Assembly: GCA_947853365.1 (NCBI GenBank)
Contig: CANTWQ010000086.1
Span: forward strand, 1 to 12,262
Source of the DNA: an uncultured Bacilli bacterium
Lineage (GTDB): Bacteria; Bacillota_I; Bacilli_A; RF39; UBA660
DNA length: 12,262 bases
Reading direction: 5' to 3'
In this document: positions 7,889-12,262 of the stretch, in pieces
How the letters are laid out: the number at the start of each line of letters is the position of its first letter
Position numbering within the stretch: position 1 is the first letter of the stretch
The notes under the pieces: model-generated
The model's database searches: none
Told to the model about the DNA's origin: nothing
What the model saw: the letters and a program-made list of their open reading frames with translations, nothing else
Made by a program: the position numbers and the translations under genes

Positions 7889-8822
7889 TTATCTTTACAA
7901 GTATTTTTAACAGTCCAATTGCCTTTACTTGTACGCATATCTTAAAAATTTTCAATTTAATCGAAAATCTCTTTTTGGCAATAGGATTTCGATAGCAATT
8001 GGGGTAAATGTGCTCTATTTTATAAATCCAATCTCGAACTTCTCGTTTCGAAAAAAGATTCGATGATAGCATTCGAAAGGTAGTATTGATAATTCCTGCA
8101 TACAAATGGATATACTCCATATTGTAATAATACTGTTCTAATTTTTTTTGCTCGTAAAATGTCCGAAGTGTTTGCAATACTTTTTCCATATCCATTACTT
8201 TTTTGGTGTAAGTATGAGTAATTGATTGCGCATTTACATAATAATTGTACAATGGTTCTTTGATGATCGCAACACGATGGGCAATCATCAACAATTTAGG
8301 AATGGTTGCTAAGTCTTCATACCATAATGCTTCTGGAAAGTAGATTTGATTATCCACAAATAGCTGTCGGCGAAAAAGTTTATTACATGCGGATGGTGTT
8401 TCAAATGACCAGATGCTTTCTTCATCCACCGGTAATACATTTATGATTGTAGAATCGTTTACTTGTTGTAATGCGCAACAAACGATATCAGCATTTGTTG
8501 ACACGGCTTCTTGATATAATTTTTCTAAATAGTAAGGATCAATATAATCATCACTATCGATAAAACAAATATATTTCCCCTTGGCACGATGAATTCCGTA
8601 ATTTCTAGCGCTTCCTAATCCGCCGTTTTTTTTGTAATAATATTGTAAACGTGATTCTTTCGCCTGATATTCTTTTATTTTATCGGCACTATGATCAGGG
8701 CTACCATCATCGATTGCTAAAATCTCAAAGTTGGCGAATGTCTGTTTTGAAATTGATTCTAAACAGCGAATAATATATTGCTCTACCTTATAAACTGGTA
8801 CAATCACACTGATATCTACCAT
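7881..8822 (-). CDS. GT2 family glycosyltransferase (EpsJ/CpsI-like), paralogue 1 of 3
   Basis: A 313-residue GT-A glycosyltransferase. The chosen ATG (8822) follows GAGGTG (8832-8827) by 4 bases. The alternative TTG at 8834 overlaps that site and would add only MRCF. Motifs are ISVIVPVYKVEQYI (4-17), IDDGSPD (37-43), the metal-binding DSDD (89-92) and YEDL (168-171). Where its two paralogues in this operon have the aromatic WNK, this one has CNK (C146), a possible change in the acceptor or donor pocket. It ends with several basic, hydrophobic stretches that may attach it to the membrane. The adjacent downstream gene is a paralogue of almost equal length, so the pair may be a tandem duplication. 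Each enzyme would add a different sugar of the repeat unit; specificities are unknown. Confidence 0.9.
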   Translation of the reverse strand: MVDISVIVPVYKVEQYIIRCLESISKQTFANFEILAIDDGSPDHSADKIKEYQAKESRLQYYYKKNGGLGSARNYGIHRAKGKYICFIDSDDYIDPYYLEKLYQEAVSTNADIVCCALQQVNDSTIINVLPVDEESIWSFETPSACNKLFRRQLFVDNQIYFPEALWYEDLATIPKLLMIAHRVAIIKEPLYNYYVNAQSITHTYTKKVMDMEKVLQTLRTFYEQKKLEQYYYNMEYIHLYAGIINTTFRMLSSNLFSKREVRDWIYKIEHIYPNCYRNPIAKKRFSIKLKIFKICVQVKAIGLLKILVKIKR

Positions 8823-8839
8823 AAAACACCTCAACTTTA

Positions 8840-9895
8840 CTAAAATAATGCGCTACGATCCAATTGCTTTACTGGCTCTGGAAAATCGTATAAATACTCG
8901 GCCAGTTCGCTTTCAATCACAGCAATTTCATCCTTGTATTCTGGCATATTTAAAAATAGCTGTGTATTATTGCGTGAAATTTCAGGTTGAAAACGTTCTT
9001 TTAACCTAACATGATCTTTTTCCGTAATTCCTAAAAAATGATATATTTTAGTGCGTGTACTATCATAATGATAAACAAGATCTTCAAAATGTAAATATAG
9101 AACGTCTTGTTCATTTTTGGTGGATGGTTCTATTTCACGGATCTTTTTGAAAAACTCGCAAAATTGATGAACATCTGTTGGATATGGCACTTGGGCATGT
9201 TGTTGTGGCCAAATATATTTATTCATAATGAAAATATCGCGAGGATCTCGATCGACAATGAAGGCTTTGGCTTCTCCCGGAGCAAAGTATCTTTCCATAC
9301 GATATAGATAATGTGGTAATAGTAATTGGTCTAATATAATTGTATCACCATTTCCAATTTGATCAATTACTTGCTGTAAGAATCTCCGTGCGGCTCCATA
9401 GAACTTTTCTGCACTTGGATATGCTAAAATCATTCCTTTACGAGAAAGAACTGGCTTCGCACTCACTCTTTTAGAAAAAAGACAATTCACACAAGTTTGT
9501 AAAAACAGCAATATTTTCATCCGAAGATTGATAGGTCGCTCTGTCATATACCAATACGTATCTATTCTGAAATCGATGATTTCATCTAAAAATGTATCTA
9601 CATACTTCATAAAATCAGGACCAACACTATTTTTATAATTTCCTGGCCACCAAAATTTCTTGTTATATAACTCTTGCATTCTATCACGGAATTTCCGCAA
9701 TTGCTCATCGCTTATAAAGATATTGTTGCCCACCAGTAATTCATCTTCCAATTGAAACAATCCATCTGGGCAGTGCAAGAAAACAAACTCCTGATTCTGG
9801 GTTGGATTATCATATCCGTTGATTTCACTTACAAAGTCTGTAATCGCAGACGAGCCCGATCCCATATATCCCATTGGAATAATAACCTTTTTCAT
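8840..9895 (-). CDS. Sulfotransferase-family protein (PAPS-dependent type predicted)
   Basis: A 351-residue protein with the three landmarks of the sulfotransferase fold in order. First is an N-terminal phosphate-binding loop, PMGYMGSGSSAITD (7-20), in the place of the 5'-phosphosulfate loop. Second is VDRDPRDIFI (214-223), in the place of the 3'-phosphate-binding RDPRD motif. Third is LHFEDLVYHYDSTRTKIYHFLGI (268-290), a close match to the 'YEDL...FLG' segment of the family. It appears soluble. The serine that usually follows RDPRD by three or four residues is replaced (IFIMNKY), so cofactor use is not certain. The gene is first after the internal promoter and is followed by glycosyltransferases, so a glycan acceptor is likely. 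No PAPS synthesis genes are in the window. A P-loop kinase-like or non-sulfating relative is the alternative. Confidence 0.75.
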   Translation of the reverse strand: MKKVIIPMGYMGSGSSAITDFVSEINGYDNPTQNQEFVFLHCPDGLFQLEDELLVGNNIFISDEQLRKFRDRMQELYNKKFWWPGNYKNSVGPDFMKYVDTFLDEIIDFRIDTYWYMTERPINLRMKILLFLQTCVNCLFSKRVSAKPVLSRKGMILAYPSAEKFYGAARRFLQQVIDQIGNGDTIILDQLLLPHYLYRMERYFAPGEAKAFIVDRDPRDIFIMNKYIWPQQHAQVPYPTDVHQFCEFFKKIREIEPSTKNEQDVLYLHFEDLVYHYDSTRTKIYHFLGITEKDHVRLKERFQPEISRNNTQLFLNMPEYKDEIAVIESELAEYLYDFPEPVKQLDRSALF

Positions 9896-9920
9896 AACTC
9901 ACCTATCCTCCCTTAAAACG

Positions 9921-9949
9921 ATTATAACACAATCGATTCCTTATCGCAA
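9921..9949 (-). promoter_or_regulatory. Strong internal promoter with extended -10, upstream of the sulfotransferase gene
   Basis: On the minus strand TTGCGA (9949-9944) and TATAAT (9926-9921) are separated by exactly 17 bases. TGT before the -10 box completes an extended -10 (TGTTATAAT). Transcription should start near 9914, giving a leader of about 19 bases that begins at the ribosome binding site itself (AAGGGAGG). A short inverted repeat, CGATT/AATCG (9919-9923 and 9931-9935), spans the -10 region, and an 8-base palindrome AATCGATT lies in the spacer. Either might bind a regulator, but both are short. Confidence 0.75.
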
Positions 9950-9969
9950 AAGAAGAAGGGGTTCTTCTT
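9950..9969 (-). terminator. Possible weak terminator after the nucleotidyltransferase gene
   Basis: A perfect 8-base stem (AAGAAGAA with TTCTTCTT) closes a CCCC loop on the minus strand and is followed by TT. It lies 6 bases beyond the nucleotidyltransferase stop codon. The stem has only two G-C pairs and the T run is short, so termination would be partial at best. It directly abuts the -35 box of the downstream promoter. Confidence 0.4.
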
Positions 9970-9975
9970 CTTGTT

Positions 9976-10701
9976 TTATTTATGGCATTTTGTGGCAGAT
10001 TCTTTTTTTAATATGTTTTGATAATCTATAACAGTATCTACTTCTCCCCACATTCTTCCCTCTACATCGTGACTGTGGATTGGATATTGTTCGTTTAGGG
10101 AATATAATACATTTTCCCACCACAAATGATATTCGCCTTGATCAACCAATGTCTCTAATTGCTTTAAGAATATAGGAAGAAATGTTTTTCTTACGATTCC
10201 AATTCCAACATATTCGCAAGTCCTTTCTTTTTCGGCAAGTTCTTTTCCGTACTTTTTAATCGTATCATCTTTATCACAAGCGAAAAAGTAATCTCCTACA
10301 TGGGTTCTGGTTCGATCAGATAATAATACCGCATTTTTTTTGCTTTTTGGCGTATGTAATAATAATTCCAGTGTTTCTTCTCGATAAAATACATCTGCAT
10401 TTCCTAGAATGATGTCATCATCATATTTCAAATAATTACGTGCAAGCCATAAGGATGCTATACTGTTGGTAATTCGATAAAACGGATTTTCTACAAAAGT
10501 AACTGGTAAATCTTCTAATTCCTTTTGAATCATTTCTTTTTTATAACCAACTACTACACATACTTCAATTCCATATTTCCTAAGCATCTCTACCGTATGT
10601 CTCAAAATAGATTGTCCATTGACTTCTAAAAGACTTTTTGGCTTATTCGTAAAATCACTAATTCTTCCTCCATAGCCTGCGGCCATTAAAATTACTCTCA
10701 T
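9976..10701 (-). CDS. Small-molecule nucleotidyltransferase (LicC/PntC-type cytidylyltransferase)
   Basis: A 241-residue, single-domain, soluble enzyme of the NTP-transferase family. It probably joins a nucleotide (CTP expected) to a small phosphorylated or phosphonate compound. The N-terminus MRVILMAAGYGGR (AAGYGGR at 7-13) and KPK (20-22) form the nucleotide-binding signature. RITNSIASLWLA (76-87) resembles the 'NN..SL' segment of phosphocholine cytidylyltransferases. NAD (101-103) and the aspartate in WGEVDTVIDY (218-227) are the expected metal ligands. AAGGAG lies 8 bases before the ATG. The upstream neighbour is a class V aminotransferase; in PntC proteins a cytidylyltransferase domain and a 2-aminoethylphosphonate aminotransferase domain are fused, so CMP-2-aminoethylphosphonate is the leading product candidate. 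Other substrates (phosphocholine, phosphoethanolamine, an amino-glycerol phosphate or a sugar phosphate) remain possible. Confidence 0.82.
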   Translation of the reverse strand: MRVILMAAGYGGRISDFTNKPKSLLEVNGQSILRHTVEMLRKYGIEVCVVVGYKKEMIQKELEDLPVTFVENPFYRITNSIASLWLARNYLKYDDDIILGNADVFYREETLELLLHTPKSKKNAVLLSDRTRTHVGDYFFACDKDDTIKKYGKELAEKERTCEYVGIGIVRKTFLPIFLKQLETLVDQGEYHLWWENVLYSLNEQYPIHSHDVEGRMWGEVDTVIDYQNILKKESATKCHK

Positions 10702-10752
10702 TTTATTGTCTCCTTCATTTCTAAAAAAATATTTCTTCTATATCACAGCTAT

Positions 10753-11820
10753 TTATGCCCTTGGGTTCTCTTTTTTCATTATTTTTTCTAATGCCATCAA
10801 TAACTGATCATAATCTTGCAGTGTCAAATTTCCTAAATGACCGATTCTTAAAACTTTATCTTTTAAATCGCCACCACTAGGTGTTACCATGAGACCTTGT
10901 CTTTTTAATATCTCAAATATCGCGGTAGCATTCTGTTTTGGTAAGATTATCGGTGTTAAGGCATTCGATAACGGATAATTCGGCAATATCACTTCTAATT
11001 TACTTGCTCTTTCACGAAAATAATTGGCACGTTTCTTAATTTCTTCCATTTCTTTCTGGTAATCCAGTTTTTCTAAACGGTCGGCAAGTTCTAATATCAC
11101 TCCTACTGCTGGCGTATTGGGTGTTTGACCTCGTTCCATATTTTTAAAATGAAGATTTAAATCTAGATACATTCCTTTTGGAGGACGATTTTTTATCTTT
11201 CTTTCGTAAAATAACGAATTTACCACCACTATTGACAATCCTGGATTTAATGCCAATGCTTTTTGACTAGACAAAATTAAACATGAAATACCATCCTCAT
11301 CCATCGAAATTGAATCGGCCAAAAAAGAGCTAATCGCATCGACAATCAAAAACAATTGATATTTTTGACAATATCTTTGGATCATTTTGATATCATAAAG
11401 TTGCCCCGTTGATGTTTCATGATGATTGACAACAAAAGCTGTATATTGACTTCCATCGATTGCAAATAATTTTTCTTCTGTTAGTTCTTCCCCAAATGGA
11501 ATATCAATCGCATCATATGGAATGTGATGTATTTGTGCTAGTTCACAAAAACGATTGCCAAAACTTCCGCCATTTATAATTAAAAGACGGTCCGTCTCAT
11601 CGAAACTATTCATGATAACACTTTCCATTGCCCCTGTTCCTGACGCTGTTAATAATGCTACTTTACTGTCTGTTTTGGCATTGACGACCTCTTTTATTTT
11701 TTGTTCGATTGTTAATACGATACGAGAAAATTCTTCTGTTCTAAAATAAGGTAATTGTTTTCCGGCTATATTCATAGTTTCTGGATACATCATAACCGGT
11801 CCCACTGTAAATAACTTCAT
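10753..11820 (-). CDS. Class V PLP aminotransferase, 2-aminoethylphosphonate:pyruvate/alanine-glyoxylate type
   Basis: A 355-residue, full-length fold-type I aminotransferase. The N-terminus MKLFTVGPVMMYPETM matches the substrate-entry segment of the PhnW/AGXT/SerC-like class V group. ASGTGAMES (59-67) contacts the cofactor phosphate, HHETSTG (133-139) and DAISS (161-165) surround the PLP ring, and K187 in SSQKALAL forms the Schiff base. GQTPNTPAVG (231-240) and the carboxylate-binding arginine in LRIGHLG (R325) are also present. It probably makes or uses a small amine that the next gene's enzyme activates, with 2-aminoethylphosphonate the leading candidate. PEP mutase and phosphonopyruvate decarboxylase, which would make its substrate, are not in the window. 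It is the first gene of the minus-strand unit. A serinol-phosphate-type or alanine-glyoxylate role cannot be excluded. Confidence 0.85.
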   Translation of the reverse strand: MKLFTVGPVMMYPETMNIAGKQLPYFRTEEFSRIVLTIEQKIKEVVNAKTDSKVALLTASGTGAMESVIMNSFDETDRLLIINGGSFGNRFCELAQIHHIPYDAIDIPFGEELTEEKLFAIDGSQYTAFVVNHHETSTGQLYDIKMIQRYCQKYQLFLIVDAISSFLADSISMDEDGISCLILSSQKALALNPGLSIVVVNSLFYERKIKNRPPKGMYLDLNLHFKNMERGQTPNTPAVGVILELADRLEKLDYQKEMEEIKKRANYFRERASKLEVILPNYPLSNALTPIILPKQNATAIFEILKRQGLMVTPSGGDLKDKVLRIGHLGNLTLQDYDQLLMALEKIMKKENPRA

Positions 11821-11846
11821 CTTTCACTCTACTTCCTTTTAAAAAT

Positions 11847-11876
11847 ATTATATACTTTTCAAATGTTCCAAGTCAA
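11847..11876 (-). promoter_or_regulatory. Main promoter of the minus-strand operon
   Basis: On the minus strand TTGACT (11876-11871) and a perfect TATAAT (11852-11847) are separated by 18 bases. The predicted start is near 11840, giving a leader of about 20 bases that carries AAGGA and GAGTG ahead of the ATG at 11820. It faces away from a plus-strand promoter with the same hexamers and the same spacing. Confidence 0.8.
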
Positions 11877-11886
11877 CCAAACTCTT

Positions 11887-11907
11887 GAAAATGAATCCAT
11901 GCTTTTC
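11887..11907. promoter_or_regulatory. Imperfect dyad between the divergent promoters, possible operator
   Basis: GAAAATG (11887-11893), AATC, CAT (11898-11900), then GC and TTTTC (11903-11907) form an interrupted inverted repeat. It lies between the two outward-facing -35 boxes, where one bound regulator could affect both promoters. The repeat is short and AT-rich and could be chance. Confidence 0.25.
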
Positions 11908-11937
11908 TTGACTTTTTCCCTTTTCCTTCACTATAAT
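11908..11937 (+). promoter_or_regulatory. Divergent plus-strand promoter for the right-edge gene
   Basis: TTGACT (11908-11913) and TATAAT (11932-11937) are separated by 18 bases. The predicted start is near 11944. That leaves about 19 bases before the codon at 11963 favoured by the ribosome binding site, but only about 10 bases before the GTG at 11954. Confidence 0.8.
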
Positions 11938-11950
11938 GAAGTAAAGATGT

Positions 11951-11958
11951 GGGGTGAT
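11951..11958 (+). promoter_or_regulatory. Ribosome binding site pointing to a non-canonical ATA start
   Basis: GGGGTGAT closely matches the GGAGGTGAT complement of the 16S rRNA tail. Eight bases after its GGGG core comes ATA AAG AAA (11963-11971), where ATG would be expected. The in-frame GTG at 11954-11956 lies inside this site and has no convincing site of its own upstream. Confidence 0.6.
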
Positions 11959-12262
11959 TCTTATAAAGAAATTATATTTTATCTTTGAACAACTTCCTTC
12001 GCTTCATAAAGGAGGACTTATTTCTTCCTATGTACAGCTTGCAAATTTATTGAAAGATGACTATCAAATCAAAATTATCAGTGTGTTTAACTATTCCAAC
12101 ACCAATATTCCTTTTAATGAGTTTGAAAAAATAGTAGTCAATCGTCATAATATAGATTTAAATTTTATTCATATTCTTTCTTATCTCAAACATTGGCAAT
12201 GGAAAAAATTCTTTCGTTCCGTTTTTGATATGTTTTATTTTTTTATCAGCATTCCTTGGAAC
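11954..12262 (+). CDS. N-terminal part of a GT4-like glycosyltransferase, cut by the window edge; start uncertain
   Basis: An open plus-strand frame runs from the GTG at 11954 to the window end without a stop, about 103 codons. It translates as (VIL)IKKLYFIFEQLPSLHKGGLISSYV and onward. The first beta strand, followed by a 'GGL' loop and then the helix SYVQLANLLKD, is typical of the acceptor domain of GT4 (GT-B) glycosyltransferases. The donor domain is beyond the edge, so substrate and exact family are open. The listed start is the nearest standard start codon. However, the ribosome binding site at 11951-11958 favours initiation at the ATA at 11963, giving an N-terminus of (M)KKLYFIFEQ. It is transcribed away from the main operon from a matching promoter and may belong to the same glycan pathway. 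Confidence 0.65.
   Translation, partial: MILIKKLYFIFEQLPSLHKGGLISSYVQLANLLKDDYQIKIISVFNYSNTNIPFNEFEKIVVNRHNIDLNFIHILSYLKHWQWKKFFRSVFDMFYFFISIPWN

Noticed and set aside
9107..9307. Plus-strand open frame of 66 codons within the sulfotransferase-family gene
   Set aside because: It is antisense to the RDPRD region of a well-supported gene.
9819..10031. Plus-strand open frame of 70 codons across the internal promoter
   Set aside because: It runs antisense over the sulfotransferase start, promoter and nucleotidyltransferase end. Those signals explain the region better.
10702..10752. Possible promoter or terminator in the 51-base gap between aminotransferase and nucleotidyltransferase genes
   Set aside because: On the minus strand there is a T run without a preceding hairpin and a TATAGA-like box without a -35 partner at proper spacing. 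The gap is probably just a leader with the ribosome binding site AAGGAG.
11555..11749. Plus-strand open frame of 64 codons within the aminotransferase gene
   Set aside because: It is antisense to conserved class V aminotransferase sequence and has no independent evidence.

Overview
The window is AT-rich and densely coding, with short leaders, strong AGGAGG/GAGGTG-type ribosome binding sites and sigma-A-type promoters. TGA is used as a stop codon. This fits a low-GC Gram-positive (Bacillota), possibly a gut Erysipelotrichia- or Clostridia-like lineage; that placement is inferred from base composition and protein style only. The content is a surface-glycan (capsule, wall polysaccharide or teichoic-like polymer) biosynthesis locus. 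I see no RNA genes, insertion sequences, CRISPR or phage elements.

Layout. Eleven complete genes run leftward on the minus strand from 11820 to 286. In transcription order they are: a class V aminotransferase (11820-10753), a LicC/PntC-type nucleotidyltransferase (10701-9976), a sulfotransferase-family protein (9895-8840), two adjacent paralogous GT2 glycosyltransferases (8822-7881 and 7875-6922), a DPM1/GacI-like GT2 (6912-6223), a GacJ-like DUF2304 membrane protein (6217-5879), a large GT-C-like membrane protein (5871-3703), a Wzx/MOP-type flippase (3713-2361), a third paralogous GT2 (2368-1400) and a GT4 glycosyltransferase (1398-286). A promoter lies upstream of the first gene, a second strong promoter lies inside the unit before the sulfotransferase gene, and a rho-independent terminator at about 187-217 ends it. 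From 9895 down, neighbours are separated by 1-17 bases or overlap by 8-11 bases, as expected of one translationally coupled operon.

Two truncated genes flank this unit. At the left edge, 1-41 holds the first 13 codons of another glycosyltransferase on the minus strand, with its own promoter. At the right edge, from about 11954/11963, a divergent plus-strand GT4-like gene begins; it has its own promoter but no ATG at the place its ribosome binding site points to. 

How the parts may work together (inference). The aminotransferase and nucleotidyltransferase would make and CMP-activate a small amino head group such as 2-aminoethylphosphonate. The GT2 and GT4 enzymes would assemble a lipid-linked repeat and the MOP protein would flip it. 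The GacI/GacJ-like pair would make an undecaprenyl-phosphate sugar that the GT-C-like protein adds outside the membrane. The sulfotransferase-like protein could sulfate the glycan. No initiating phosphoglycosyl transferase, nucleotide-sugar pathway, PEP mutase, PAPS synthesis gene or head-group transferase is visible, so the locus probably extends beyond both edges. Four gene starts are revised or questioned here on ribosome-binding-site evidence.
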